64,000 nucleotides of DNA. Origin: Oscillospiraceae bacterium (GTDB lineage: Bacteria; Bacillota; Clostridia; Oscillospirales; Oscillospiraceae). The translations under genes were made by a program, and so were the position numbers. The DNA is taken from NCBI GenBank assembly GCA_015067545.1, contig SVMG01000001.1, positions 338,687-402,686 of the forward strand, read 5' to 3'. Below the pieces are notes generated by a model. It made no database searches. It had not been told where the DNA came from and saw only the letters and a program-made list of their open reading frames with translations. Shown here one piece after another: positions 1 through 9,991 of the stretch; position 1 is the stretch's first letter; every line of letters begins with the position of its first letter.

Positions 1-314
1 CAACCAAGCCAGTCCACGCACACAAGCAAAATTGCGGTTTCCAGTGCGCCGGAACCGATCCGGCAACCGACAAACTTCGTCAGCTCCGGCCAGACAGTGC
101 TCCCGGACCAGTCATGACTATGAAACACAAAGGGCTTATTGGTCACAAATGCGAACGCAACAGCCACGCACCATGCAAGCACATTGCTCAGCCACGCGCT
201 CCACCCAAGCAGGTTATAGCAAGGAAGATAGATCAGGTAGTTGACCACCGTGGTCAGCACGCCGAAGAACAGGTAGGACAAAACATCCCAATACTTTTCG
301 AGTATTTTTTTCAT
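1..314 (-). CDS. GtrA family membrane protein, partial (runs off the left window edge); not in the supplied ORF track
   Basis: Minus-strand translation from ATG at 314: MKKILEKYWDVLSYLFFGVLTTVVNYLIYLPCYNLLGWSAWLSNVLAWCVAVAFAFVTNKPFVF..., GtrA-like (FGVLTTVVNYLIY, AWCVAVAFAFVTNKPFVF). Start overlaps the aminotransferase stop by 4 nt. Confidence 0.85.
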   Translation of the reverse strand, partial: MKKILEKYWDVLSYLFFGVLTTVVNYLIYLPCYNLLGWSAWLSNVLAWCVAVAFAFVTNKPFVFHSHDWSGSTVWPELTKFVGCRIGSGALETAILLVCVDWLG

Positions 315-1615
315 ACCAATTTCTCGTCCAGATATTTTTCCAGTGCCGCCAGCTTCAGGCAGACGCAAAATACATTCATCGCAGCCTCCAGCTCCTCAAC
401 AGGAGGATAACTGGGAGCAAGCCGGATCATGGAATCCTCCGGGTCGATGCCCTTGGGATGCGTTGCGCCGGCGGGTGTGAAGGTCACGCCCAGCTGCTTG
501 CACAGCTCCAAAGTACGCTTTGCCGTTCCGGGCATTGCGGCCACACATACAAAGTAACCGCCCACAGGATGATGCCAGTGTGCGATACCCTTATTGGTCA
601 GTTCACTTCTGAGCATCTTCAGAACCATCCGAAACTTCGGCTGCAAAACCCGCGCGTGACGCTTCATCAGCTCAAGGGTATGGGCCTTATCCTTCAAATA
701 CTGAACATGGCGCAGCTGATTGATCTTGTCATAGGAGATATTCTGCACCCCGGCCAGCTTGCTCCAATAGGCAATGTTTTCCTCAGAGGAGGCGATCACG
801 GAAATACCCGCACCCGGGAAGGTGATCTTGGACGTGGATGCAAATTCATAGACCATATTGGGTCTGCCTGCATCTGCGCACAGGGAAATGATATCACGAA
901 AAGGTTCAAATTCCCCCTCAAACTCGTGAACACAGTAGGCATTATCCCACATGATCACAAAATCCGGTGCCGCGGGCTTCAGATTTGCAAAGCGGTCAAC
1001 GGTTTCCTCTGAATAGACATATCCCTGAGGATTGGAGTATTTCGGAACACACCAAATGCCCTTTACTGCCGGGTCCTTTACCATTTCCTCAACGGCATCC
1101 ATGTCCGGACCGTCAGGAGTCATGGCAACCGGGATCATTTCAAAGCCATAGGTCTCAGTGATCCGAAAATGCCGGTCATAGCCGGGTACCGGACAGAGGA
1201 ATTTCAGCTTCTCCTCCTTGCACCAGGGCCGGGGAGAGTTCACAAGGCCGTGGGTAAACCCACGGGCGATCAGGTCATGCATCAGGCTCAGGCTGGCATT
1301 GCCGCCCACAAAGGTCTGAGAGCTCTTGCAGCCCAATACATCCGCCCAGTACTCTCTGGCGCATTGAAGACCGGCCAAATCGCCATAGTTGCGGCAGTCA
1401 CTGCCGTCGATCATGCACTCTTCGCCCTTCTGCAAAACCGTCAGCAAGTCACTGACCAGATCCAGCTGGCTGCTGCTGGGCTTGCCGCGGGACATATCCA
1501 GCTTCAGATTTTTATCCTTCAAACCCGCAAAACGGGCAAGCAAGTTTTGTGCTTCACTTTCCAATTCCTCCCGGTTTCTGCAAGCATACGCACTCACATC
1601 CATCATTCCTTTCAC
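311..1615 (-). CDS. Aminotransferase class I/II (PF12897-like aspartate/alanine aminotransferase)
   Basis: ORF 434 aa; SRGKPSSSQLDLV, GNASLSLMHD, CVPKYSNPQGYVYS, STSKITFPGAGISV motifs. Confidence 0.88.
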   Translation of the reverse strand: MKGMMDVSAYACRNREELESEAQNLLARFAGLKDKNLKLDMSRGKPSSSQLDLVSDLLTVLQKGEECMIDGSDCRNYGDLAGLQCAREYWADVLGCKSSQTFVGGNASLSLMHDLIARGFTHGLVNSPRPWCKEEKLKFLCPVPGYDRHFRITETYGFEMIPVAMTPDGPDMDAVEEMVKDPAVKGIWCVPKYSNPQGYVYSEETVDRFANLKPAAPDFVIMWDNAYCVHEFEGEFEPFRDIISLCADAGRPNMVYEFASTSKITFPGAGISVIASSEENIAYWSKLAGVQNISYDKINQLRHVQYLKDKAHTLELMKRHARVLQPKFRMVLKMLRSELTNKGIAHWHHPVGGYFVCVAAMPGTAKRTLELCKQLGVTFTPAGATHPKGIDPEDSMIRLAPSYPPVEELEAAMNVFCVCLKLAALEKYLDEKLV

Positions 1616-1764
1616 GAATAATCCGTATTTACTTGGCTTATTATATGTTATTCACCTCAAAAATGCAATACGAAACTCCAAAAATTTCATTTTTTATTAT
1701 GCGGATTTACAAATTTTGTCTATTTCACCACATTACACAAATTTATCCTTGCTTTTTTGATGGT

Positions 1765-1786
1765 TATGCCATAAAATTATGGCATA
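1765..1786 (+). promoter_or_regulatory. 22-bp dyad TATGCCATAA-AA-TTATGGCATA over the putative glnN -10 (TTGCTT 1749-1754, N17, TAAAAT 1772-1777)
   Basis: Perfect 10-bp inverted repeat, read directly; RBS GAAAGGA then ATG at 1812. Confidence 0.6.
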
Positions 1787-1811
1787 GTATGTTCTGAAAG
1801 GATGCGTTAAC

Positions 1812-3896
1812 ATGAGTCACATCATCAATGTACCCGAGATCTTCGGCTCCGATGTATTTAATGAGGCTACCATGCGCGAGCGACTGGAGCCCGAGACCTA
1901 TAACGCATGGAAGCAGTGTATCTGCACCGGCTCTGCCCTCCCTCTTGAGGTGGCAAACAAGATCGCCGAGGCCATGAAGCTTTGGGCAACCCAGAAGGGT
2001 GCAACCCACTATACCCACTGGTTTCAGCCCATGACCGGCATCACCGCCGAAAAGCACGACTCCTTCATCTCTCCCACCGGTGACGGACGTGTCATTATGG
2101 AGTTTTCCGGCAGTGAATTGGTACGCGGTGAGCCCGATGCCAGCTCCTTCCCCTCCGGTGGCTTGCGTGCAACTTTTGAGGCCCGGGGCTATACCGCTTG
2201 GGATCCCACTGCTTTTGCTTTTGTAAAGGATGGAAGTCTTTACATTCCCACCTGCTTCTTCTCCTACACCGGAGAAGCCTTGGATAAGAAAACACCCCTC
2301 CTGCGCTCTTTGGATGAGATTTCCCGGGAAGCTGTGCGTATTCTGCGTCTGTTCGGCGATACTGAGACCCAGCGCGTCAAGGTCTCCGTTGGCCCGGAGC
2401 AGGAGTATTTCCTCATCCCCAAGTCCCTGTATGCTCAGCGGCTTGATCTGCGACTGACCGGCCGTACCCTGTTTGGTGCACCTGCACCCAAGGGTCAGGA
2501 GCTGGACGATCATTATTTTGGCACCATCCGTACCCGTGTCTCCAGTTTTATGAAGGATCTGGACGAACAGCTGTGGCGGTTGGGTATTTTGTCCAAGACC
2601 AAGCATAACGAGGGTGCTCCCTGCCAGCATGAGCTCGCCCCCATTTACTCCGACGCAGGCAATGCCTGCGATTCCAACCAGTTGATCATGGAGATCATGA
2701 AAAAATGCGCCGCCAAGCACGACCTGGTATGCCTGCTTCATGAAAAGCCCTTTGCGGGTGTGGCCGGCTCCGGCAAGCACAACAACTGGTCTCTTTGCAC
2801 GGATACCGGCAAGAACCTGTTTAAGCCCGGCAGAACGCCCCGGCAAAACGCGCAGTTCTTGGTATTCCTGGCAGCCTTCCTCAAGGGTGTGGACGAATAT
2901 CAGGATTTCCTTCGCTCCACAGTCGCCTATGCAGGCAATGACCACCGCCTGGGCGTCAGCGAAGCTCCCCCTGCGATCATTTCCGTCTTCCTGGGCGATG
3001 AGCTCACCGGTGTGGTCAATTCTATCATCAACGGCACAAACTACACTGATCCCCAAAAGAGCCTGCTGCGTATTGGTGTGGACGTCCTGCCCTCCATCCC
3101 CAAGGACACTACAGACCGCAACCGCACCTCTCCCCTTGCCTTCACCGGTAACAAGTTTGAGTTCCGTATGCTGGGCTCATCCCAGTCCGTAGCCGGCCCC
3201 AATATTGCACTGAATACCATCATGGCGGAGGAATTGGGCAAATTTGCGGATATTTTGGAAAATGCCGCGGATTTCGATGCCGCCCTGCAAAAGCTGGTCT
3301 GTGACACCTTCACCGCCCACCAGCGGATCATCTTCAACGGCAACGGCTACTCTGAGGAGTGGAAACAGGAGGCTGTCGGTCGCGGTTTGAGCAATCACAG
3401 CAACACCGCTCAGGCTCTGCCCACCTATGTTTCCCAAAAGAACATCGATCTGGTCACAAAGCGCGGCATTTTCACGGAGTCCGAGTTCCGGGCCCGGTAC
3501 GAGATCCATATGCAGTCCTACCGCAAGGTCATCGCCATTGAGGGCCGCACCTGTGTGGATATGGCGTTGCATCAGATCCTCCCTGCTGCATTGCACTACA
3601 CCCGGGATCTGACAAAATCCATCATTGACAAAAAGGCCATCGGCGCATCCTGTACGGCAGAGCAAGCCCTTGTGGAACGGCTCAGCACCGCCTGCGACAG
3701 CGTGTATGAAAAATCCCAGGATTTGTCCGGCAAGCTGAACAGCATCCCCGCTGAGACCGAGGCCGCCGCAGACTACATGAGCAATGTAATCGTACCTGCC
3801 ATGGAAAGCCTGCGCGTGGACGCTGACACTTTGGAACAGCTCACCGATAAGTCCTACTGGCCTTATCCCACCTATTCCGATCTGCTGTTTTACTAA
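1812..3896 (+). CDS. glnN: Glutamine synthetase type III
   Basis: 694 aa; GPEQEYFLI, KHNEGAPCQHELAPIY, GSGKHNNWSL, NRTSPLAFTGNKFEFRMLGSSQS. Confidence 0.96.
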   Translation: MSHIINVPEIFGSDVFNEATMRERLEPETYNAWKQCICTGSALPLEVANKIAEAMKLWATQKGATHYTHWFQPMTGITAEKHDSFISPTGDGRVIMEFSGSELVRGEPDASSFPSGGLRATFEARGYTAWDPTAFAFVKDGSLYIPTCFFSYTGEALDKKTPLLRSLDEISREAVRILRLFGDTETQRVKVSVGPEQEYFLIPKSLYAQRLDLRLTGRTLFGAPAPKGQELDDHYFGTIRTRVSSFMKDLDEQLWRLGILSKTKHNEGAPCQHELAPIYSDAGNACDSNQLIMEIMKKCAAKHDLVCLLHEKPFAGVAGSGKHNNWSLCTDTGKNLFKPGRTPRQNAQFLVFLAAFLKGVDEYQDFLRSTVAYAGNDHRLGVSEAPPAIISVFLGDELTGVVNSIINGTNYTDPQKSLLRIGVDVLPSIPKDTTDRNRTSPLAFTGNKFEFRMLGSSQSVAGPNIALNTIMAEELGKFADILENAADFDAALQKLVCDTFTAHQRIIFNGNGYSEEWKQEAVGRGLSNHSNTAQALPTYVSQKNIDLVTKRGIFTESEFRARYEIHMQSYRKVIAIEGRTCVDMALHQILPAALHYTRDLTKSIIDKKAIGASCTAEQALVERLSTACDSVYEKSQDLSGKLNSIPAETEAAADYMSNVIVPAMESLRVDADTLEQLTDKSYWPYPTYSDLLFY

Positions 3897-3898
3897 GC

Positions 3899-3928
3899 AA
3901 AAATCCGGGTCTTTCGACCCGGATTTTT
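3899..3928. terminator. Bidirectional rho-independent terminator between glnN and dut
   Basis: AAAAATCCGGGTC-TTTC-GACCCGGATTTTT; overlaps the dut stop codon. Confidence 0.85.
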
Positions 3929-4365
3929 TATTTTCCAGTAGAACCGAAACCACCTGTGCCGCGGCCGGTATCGGTTAGCTCTTCTGCCTCTTCATACGCA
4001 GGTGTCAGCACAGGTGTGATCACCAGCTGTGCGATCCGCTCGCCGGGCGAAACAGTCTGTGCCACCTTTCCGTGATTATGCAGGACAACAGAAATTTCGC
4101 CCCGGTAGTCGCTATCGATGACGCCGACCTTATTTGCCGGTGCGAGACCGCGCTTTGCACCCAAGCTGCTTCGGGCATACACCAGTCCTGCACAGCCCTT
4201 GGGCACTTCCATGGCAAGGCCCGTAGGGATAAATACCGTTTCTCCGGCCTCGATGGTCACCGACGCATCCAGACAAGCGTACAGATCTGCGCCTGCGGCA
4301 TCACGAGAGCCATAGGTGGGCAAAATTGCATTCGGTCTGACTTTCTTTACTGCAATGGTACTCAT
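3928..4365 (-). CDS. dut: dUTP diphosphatase
   Basis: 145 aa; AGADLYA, YARSSLG, VGVIDSDYRGEI, PGERIAQLVI, GRGTGGFGSTGK. Confidence 0.96.
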   Translation of the reverse strand: MSTIAVKKVRPNAILPTYGSRDAAGADLYACLDASVTIEAGETVFIPTGLAMEVPKGCAGLVYARSSLGAKRGLAPANKVGVIDSDYRGEISVVLHNHGKVAQTVSPGERIAQLVITPVLTPAYEEAEELTDTGRGTGGFGSTGK

Positions 4366-4913
4366 GTGTGCATCCCCTTATCTTCCCAAAGAATTACCTT
4401 TTTCGCCTGCAGCGATGCAGGCACATCGATCAACCGCTGATTCTCTGAACCGCGAAAACGCAGGTTCAGATTTTTCTTTTCTTCCACAAACGGGCCATCC
4501 ACCAAAACATCCAGATAATCAAGATATTCTTTCGTGATTGTCCAATCCCCCAGTGTGCCGGAGGTGATCTTATCAAAAAGGTATCCGGAAAATGCCCAAA
4601 TACTCTTGTTTGGCATTTGGGATTTGATCCTCCGGAGCAACTGCAAAATCGGCTCCTGATTTTGGGGTTCGAAAGGCTCTCCGCCCAATAAGGTCAAGCC
4701 CTTGATATAGTCCGGGCGGAGCATATCCAAAATGGTTTGGATGGTTTCCTCAGTAAAGGGTGTGCCGTATTCAAAATCCCAGGCAACCTCGTTGAAGCAC
4801 CCCTTGCAATGATGCGTACAGCCGGATACAAACAGGCTCACCCGGACGCCCGGGCCGTTGGCAATATCGCAGTTTTTGATGGTTGCGTAATGCACAGCCT
4901 CACCCTCTTCCAA
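4362..4913 (-). CDS. nrdG: Anaerobic ribonucleoside-triphosphate reductase activating protein (radical SAM)
   Basis: 183 aa; GPGVRVSLFVSGCTHHCKGCFN (CxxxCxxC), LTLLGGEPF. Confidence 0.95.
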   Translation of the reverse strand: MEEGEAVHYATIKNCDIANGPGVRVSLFVSGCTHHCKGCFNEVAWDFEYGTPFTEETIQTILDMLRPDYIKGLTLLGGEPFEPQNQEPILQLLRRIKSQMPNKSIWAFSGYLFDKITSGTLGDWTITKEYLDYLDVLVDGPFVEEKKNLNLRFRGSENQRLIDVPASLQAKKVILWEDKGMHT

Positions 4914-4945
4914 AAAGTGATGCCATTATATCACAAAATCCCACA

Positions 4946-5872
4946 TTAAGCAACGGCTACCGCCAGATATTCTTCAATTTCGTGCGCCGCCACAGCGCCG
5001 TCAGCCGTAGCCGTGACGATCTGGCGAACTGCCTTGGTACGGACATCTCCCACCGCATACACACCGGGCAAATTCGTTTCGGTGGACTCCCCTGCTACGA
5101 TATAGCCGGCCTCATCCAGCTCCAACTGATTGGCGAACAACTCCGTTGCGGGCGTTCTGCCAATGCTGACGAAAACGCCATCACACGGAATATTCTCACT
5201 TTCGCCGGTAACCTTGTTGCGCAGCACCACGCCCTCCACACGGTCATCGTGCAAGAGGGATGCAACTTCACTGTTCCACCGGAATTCCAGGTTTTCTGCC
5301 CTCTCCAGAGGCTCGTGATAGATCTTGGAAGCCCGCAGGGTATCTCTGCGATGGACAAGGATCACTTTCTTCGCAACTCTGGCCAATGTCAGCGCATCGG
5401 CCACCGCAGAATTGCCTCCACCGACCAAGACCACCGTCTTGCCCCGGTAGAACATCCCGTCGCAGGCAGCGCAGTAGTGCACGCCCCGGCCGGTCAGTTC
5501 CTGCTCCATGGGAAGGCCCAGCTTCCTGGGATTAGCGCCGGTTGCAACGATGACCGTGCGCCCATAAAACGTACCCTGATCCGTTTGCAATTCTTTTATT
5601 TCCTGATTCAGTTTTACAGACTGGACATCGGCATACACCGTTTCCGCACCAAAGCGCTCTGCGCCCTTTTGCATGCGCATGCCCAAATCAAAGCCGTCCA
5701 CACCCTCGTCAAAACCGGGGTAATTATCCACTTGATGGGTCAGCGCCATCTGGCCGCCTGCGGCCAATCGTTCCAAAACCGCCACCTGCAAACAGGCTCT
5801 TGCCGCGTACATTGCCGCCGTGTATCCCGCCGGGCCACCGCCCAGCACCAAAACATCATATACCTTTTCCAT
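4946..5872 (-). CDS. trxB: Thioredoxin-disulfide reductase
   Basis: 308 aa; GGGPAGYTAAMYAAR, HYCAACDGMFYRGKTVVLVGGGNSA, GVYAVGDVRTK. Confidence 0.93.
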   Translation of the reverse strand: MEKVYDVLVLGGGPAGYTAAMYAARACLQVAVLERLAAGGQMALTHQVDNYPGFDEGVDGFDLGMRMQKGAERFGAETVYADVQSVKLNQEIKELQTDQGTFYGRTVIVATGANPRKLGLPMEQELTGRGVHYCAACDGMFYRGKTVVLVGGGNSAVADALTLARVAKKVILVHRRDTLRASKIYHEPLERAENLEFRWNSEVASLLHDDRVEGVVLRNKVTGESENIPCDGVFVSIGRTPATELFANQLELDEAGYIVAGESTETNLPGVYAVGDVRTKAVRQIVTATADGAVAAHEIEEYLAVAVA

Positions 5873-5948
5873 AACCTTACCTCCTGTTTTTTCTTTAGTA
5901 TATCCGAAAAGCGGCGGCTTTACTGTGATATTGTCACGATAAAGGAAA

Positions 5949-5972
5949 AGCCCACTGCCGAAGCAGTGGGCT
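5949..5972 (-). terminator. Rho-independent terminator downstream of trxA
   Basis: AGCCCACTG-CCGAAG-CAGTGGGCT followed by TTTTCC on the minus strand. Confidence 0.75.
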
Positions 5973-5982
5973 CTGCGGGTAT

Positions 5983-6291
5983 TTACGGAAGCATCGCGAG
6001 GATCTGCGCCTTGGATTTTGCGCCGGTGGACTGAGTCAAGACTTTGCCGTCTTTCATAACCACCAGCGTGGGGATGCTGTACACCTGGAACTTGGTTGCA
6101 AGCTCCGTCTGTGCATCCACATCCACCTTGCCCACCACGATGTGCTCATTTTCTGCGGCAATCTCATCGATGATAGGGCTTACCATCCGGCAGGGGCCAC
6201 ACCATGTGGCAAAGAAATCCAGCAGAACGACCTTCTCGCTCTTAACAACTTCGTTTTCAAAATTTTCCTTGGTGATATTCAGAACTGACAT
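5983..6291 (-). CDS. trxA: Thioredoxin
   Basis: 102 aa; ATWCGPCRMVSP, VYSIPTLVVMKDG. Confidence 0.97.
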   Translation of the reverse strand: MSVLNITKENFENEVVKSEKVVLLDFFATWCGPCRMVSPIIDEIAAENEHIVVGKVDVDAQTELATKFQVYSIPTLVVMKDGKVLTQSTGAKSKAQILAMLP

Positions 6292-6371
6292 CTTTTTGTC
6301 CTCCTTGTTTTGTTTTGTAGCCTTATTTTACCCCAAATTTCGGAGGACTTCTGTGATAATGTCACATTGAG

Positions 6372-8573
6372 TTATTTATTGTTCAATTCCTTCAGTACAG
6401 CGCCAAAACTGCTTGGCTCATCGGTGATTTTATACCACGTGTCATCCTGTGCTTTTACAAATCCACCAGCGTCATAGATAAAGCACACAGTATCTCCGTT
6501 TTCATATATAAGCGTTACGTTCCATATAATATATGCTGATTGCTGAGGCTTGTTCTCGAAGTCGGTTGTCAGATCCAGGCTTGAGAAGTAAGCGGCAACA
6601 ATATTTGCATCGTTTTCTGTAAAAGAATACTGATATTTTCCCTTGGCATCCGCTACCATTGCAACAAGAAGCTTTCCATTTTCTTTCAGCCCAAGCAACT
6701 CTGCGTCGTCTCCCTTAAAGAAATAAATCGGCTTCAGATCAAACCTATCAGGACTGAAAACATAGAGAAAATCGTCAATAACCACACCTCTGACTTGATC
6801 GAGAATACCCTTGATTTCCCCAATTCTCAGTTCCCGCAGCTGACTGCCCGTAAATTGTAGGAGCACATAGCCGTCATATGTGGGAATACCGAACAGATTA
6901 TTCTCCCTGTCAATGTAGTAAGCCTTATAATCGGTTGCAAACCTCGCATCCTTGACATAGGAACAAACAGAGGTCACGCCATTTTCGGTCTCTTGATAAA
7001 CTTCAACTTTTAAGCACCGCTTTTCGTCAAAGCCGATGCCCATAAGATAACCGTCCTTTAGTTGGATCAGGGAGCTGGAATATCCTTCGATTGTGCCGGT
7101 ATCCTTGACTGTGATATTTCCAAGATCAGTCATATCGAAAAAGAATACCGGATCCCTCAGCGTTACCACAACTGCGGTGCAGACATAGGCATAGTCTCCA
7201 TCAAAACGGACGGATTCTACCGTTTCACCCTCGGGGGCGAAATCCTTCACTTCTGCGAGTTTTTCCCATGTATCCACCTCGAAGCAGGTTAAATTGGCAT
7301 TCTGGTAAGTTGGAGGCAGCGGCATGGGCTCGCCGACAGGCGGAGCGGTATTTCCATAAGCATCCGTTGCGGGATTGGTGTTGCCGGATGCTCTGTAACG
7401 GCGGTTTGTGCCGGTAACGATGCGAAATACTCCGTTATGCTCATCCATGCTGTACTGATTCTTGATTGTACCCTCCACGCAGAAGGTGCCTTTCAGGGTC
7501 AGGCCGTTCTCGCCGTAACCCACACAGGCGATCTCGGTCATGGACTTGGTTGCAGTGATATGTTCTGCAATTTCTTCCTTATCTGTATAACCGCGGGTCA
7601 CATAGATGTTATCCCTGGATACATACAGCTGTCTGGAGTAGGACATAAATGCACCGGCATCAGTGACCGAAAGATCCTTGGTATCCAACAGGTTGATAAC
7701 TGTATAACTGTCACTTGTCAACTGTTCTGGAACGACAATGTTTTCTGCCGGGATGGGGTTCATATCCTCCGGCGTGCCATACTGGGGCAAATAACTGGAT
7801 TCGTCATCAAAATCCACTTGATATTTCATGCTGTAGCGGGTCATGACCATCAGCTGATCTCCTACCATCCGGGAGGATATCAGGCTGCCAGTCAAATAAA
7901 CTGTCTTCTGATCAATTACATGTTCCGGATCCTGCACATCCAGTAATACGATCTTCACAAAGTTTTTCCAACAATTATCTATCAGTTTATCTCCTGGAAT
8001 CAATAGAGTCACTCGGGATGCGTCCGCAGACAAATATATTTCCGGGCTATTGTAATATGCCTCTATGTCTCGTTTTAAATTCCAACTACTGACGATATGA
8101 GAATTACTACCATCGATGGAGTAAATATTCAAAGAGTACCCATCAAAGTAGAAGATATGGGTTTCGCTCCGTTTGATCAAGTCCCCTTCGTGGACACCTG
8201 CTACCTGGTGATCGGTGATCTCTATGGAAGTATTTGCGGAACTGCCGTTACTCGGTGCGTCACCTTGGAACAAAACATCTTCATTATTATCCTGATCCCA
8301 CTGCATATATTCTTCCCAGGTGAGTCCTTGCGCCTTATCCGGCAAATCCCGGCTGATAGCTTCAATGACCTTAAAATACTGGCTGTCGCTATATTGGGAA
8401 ATATCGATCCCGGGCTCAACAGGCACACCCTCATTACTCCCTTTTGGAAGCAACAAACCGGCCACAATGCACAGGCACAGCATGCCTGCTGTTGCCATCA
8501 GGGCCTTGCGTTGGGTTTGCTTTTTCTTGAGCTTGCCCTGAACGGATTGCATCCTTTCTTCATATGTCTTCAT
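6372..8573 (-). CDS. Membrane-anchored beta-propeller domain protein (PF09826-like), putative partner of the adjacent ECF sigma factor
   Basis: Long ORF; likely start MKTYEERMQSVQGKLKKKQ (8573); single TM ALMATAGMLCLCIVAGLLLP; extracellular SADASRVTLLI..., DIEAYYNS..., GFDEKRCLKV repeats. Confidence 0.75.
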   Translation of the reverse strand: MKTYEERMQSVQGKLKKKQTQRKALMATAGMLCLCIVAGLLLPKGSNEGVPVEPGIDISQYSDSQYFKVIEAISRDLPDKAQGLTWEEYMQWDQDNNEDVLFQGDAPSNGSSANTSIEITDHQVAGVHEGDLIKRSETHIFYFDGYSLNIYSIDGSNSHIVSSWNLKRDIEAYYNSPEIYLSADASRVTLLIPGDKLIDNCWKNFVKIVLLDVQDPEHVIDQKTVYLTGSLISSRMVGDQLMVMTRYSMKYQVDFDDESSYLPQYGTPEDMNPIPAENIVVPEQLTSDSYTVINLLDTKDLSVTDAGAFMSYSRQLYVSRDNIYVTRGYTDKEEIAEHITATKSMTEIACVGYGENGLTLKGTFCVEGTIKNQYSMDEHNGVFRIVTGTNRRYRASGNTNPATDAYGNTAPPVGEPMPLPPTYQNANLTCFEVDTWEKLAEVKDFAPEGETVESVRFDGDYAYVCTAVVVTLRDPVFFFDMTDLGNITVKDTGTIEGYSSSLIQLKDGYLMGIGFDEKRCLKVEVYQETENGVTSVCSYVKDARFATDYKAYYIDRENNLFGIPTYDGYVLLQFTGSQLRELRIGEIKGILDQVRGVVIDDFLYVFSPDRFDLKPIYFFKGDDAELLGLKENGKLLVAMVADAKGKYQYSFTENDANIVAAYFSSLDLTTDFENKPQQSAYIIWNVTLIYENGDTVCFIYDAGGFVKAQDDTWYKITDEPSSFGAVLKELNNK

Positions 8574-9099
8574 AAGTGATTCCCACCTTTTCAAGCAAAG
8601 ATTTCAGAGATGTCTTTGCCCGGGCAAGCAGGTTATACACCTGCTTTTTCGACCGGGACATGATGGCACAAACCTCATCGGGAGTAAAGCCGTCAAAATA
8701 GGTCAGCATCAACACCTGGCGATACTGCAATGGCAGTTCCTGCAAGCAGGCAAACACCGCCCTGTCGCGCTCCTTTTTGATAGCGTCCCCCTCCAGATCC
8801 CCTGCCGAGAGCACAGCTTCCACATCCTCCAACGGAACATTTTTCCGGTGGAAGCGCAGGTAATTTAAGCACCGATGGCGAATCGCCTTGTAAAGATATG
8901 CTTTGAAATGGGCCTCATCGTTAAACTTTCTGTCCCTGATCAGCACATCTGCCAGCGCGTCTTCCATCAGTTCCTCGGCAACAGATTCGCTCCCTACAAA
9001 ACTGCAGGCAAAGCGCACCAAGGGGTCTGAATATGTACGGATAATCGTTTCCAGAGAAGCAACTTCTCCAAAACCAATTTTTATACCAAATTGGGCCAT
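8560..9099 (-). CDS. ECF-type RNA polymerase sigma factor
   Basis: DPLVRFACSFVGSESVAEELMEDALADV...; YRQVLMLTYFDGFTPDEVCAIMSRSKKQVYNLLARAK; start at 9099 favoured by AGAGGTG RBS. Confidence 0.88.
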   Translation of the reverse strand: MAQFGIKIGFGEVASLETIIRTYSDPLVRFACSFVGSESVAEELMEDALADVLIRDRKFNDEAHFKAYLYKAIRHRCLNYLRFHRKNVPLEDVEAVLSAGDLEGDAIKKERDRAVFACLQELPLQYRQVLMLTYFDGFTPDEVCAIMSRSKKQVYNLLARAKTSLKSLLEKVGITYEDI

Positions 9100-9271
9100 T
9101 ACGATCACCTCTTCATCCTTATAACACCTGAACTGTGGAAATTACTCACGATAATTTTCAAAAAATTCATCCATATCCCATTTCTTGTAGTATAATGCAA
9201 ATAAGGAACAATTGCAATGACTGCCCTCTGCCTGGGTATAATAAAAAAGCATCTTTTGAAAGGAGCAACCT

Positions 9272-9991
9272 ATGTTCGGATATTATTACGGTTTTGATCT
9301 GACATACATCGTACTGGTGCTGCCTTGCGTGATTTTGGCCATGATCGCCAGCGCCAATGTCAATTCCACTTTTAAGCGCTATTCCGAAAAGCATTCTTAT
9401 CGTCGCATCACCGGCGCGCAGGCCGCAGAGCGCGTGCTTCGTGCAAACGGCGTGGCAGGGGTCCGCATCGAACGGATTCGCGGCAATCTGACAGACCACT
9501 TTGACCCCAAGACTAATGTCATTCGTCTTTCTGACAGCGTGCACGATTCCACATCTGTTGCCGCCATCGGTGTTGCCTGTCACGAAGCCGGTCACGCAGT
9601 ACAGTACGCCCAGCACTATGGCCCCATCAAGCTCCGCGCCGCCATCATTCCCATTACGAACATCGGCAGCAAACTGGCCATGCCCCTGATTTTGCTTGGT
9701 CTGCTGTTTAGCTTTGGTGAAACGGTTTCCTACGGTTTTGTGTACGCCGGTATCGCCTGCTTTGGCCTTTCCTTGGTATTCCAGTTGGTCACATTGCCTG
9801 TGGAGTTCAACGCCAGCCGCCGGGCCATGCAGGCCATTGAATCGGCTGAACTTCTGACAGAAGACGAGCAGCGCGGTGCGCGCAAGACCCTCACCGCGGC
9901 CGCCATGACCTATGTGGCTACCACGGCGGTTGCCCTCGCTCAGCTTGTTCGCTTGCTGGCTATTTTCGGCGGCAGACGGCGCAATGATTAA
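9272..9991 (+). CDS. Zinc metallopeptidase, YugP family (PF04298)
   Basis: 239 aa; GVACHEAGHAVQYA (HExxH-type), MFGYYYGFDLTYIVLVLP. Confidence 0.92.
   Translation: MFGYYYGFDLTYIVLVLPCVILAMIASANVNSTFKRYSEKHSYRRITGAQAAERVLRANGVAGVRIERIRGNLTDHFDPKTNVIRLSDSVHDSTSVAAIGVACHEAGHAVQYAQHYGPIKLRAAIIPITNIGSKLAMPLILLGLLFSFGETVSYGFVYAGIACFGLSLVFQLVTLPVEFNASRRAMQAIESAELLTEDEQRGARKTLTAAAMTYVATTAVALAQLVRLLAIFGGRRRND

Noticed and set aside
4362-4913. NrdG without adjacent NrdD as an orphan oddity
   Set aside because: nrdD is often unlinked; nothing in the window makes this unusual.
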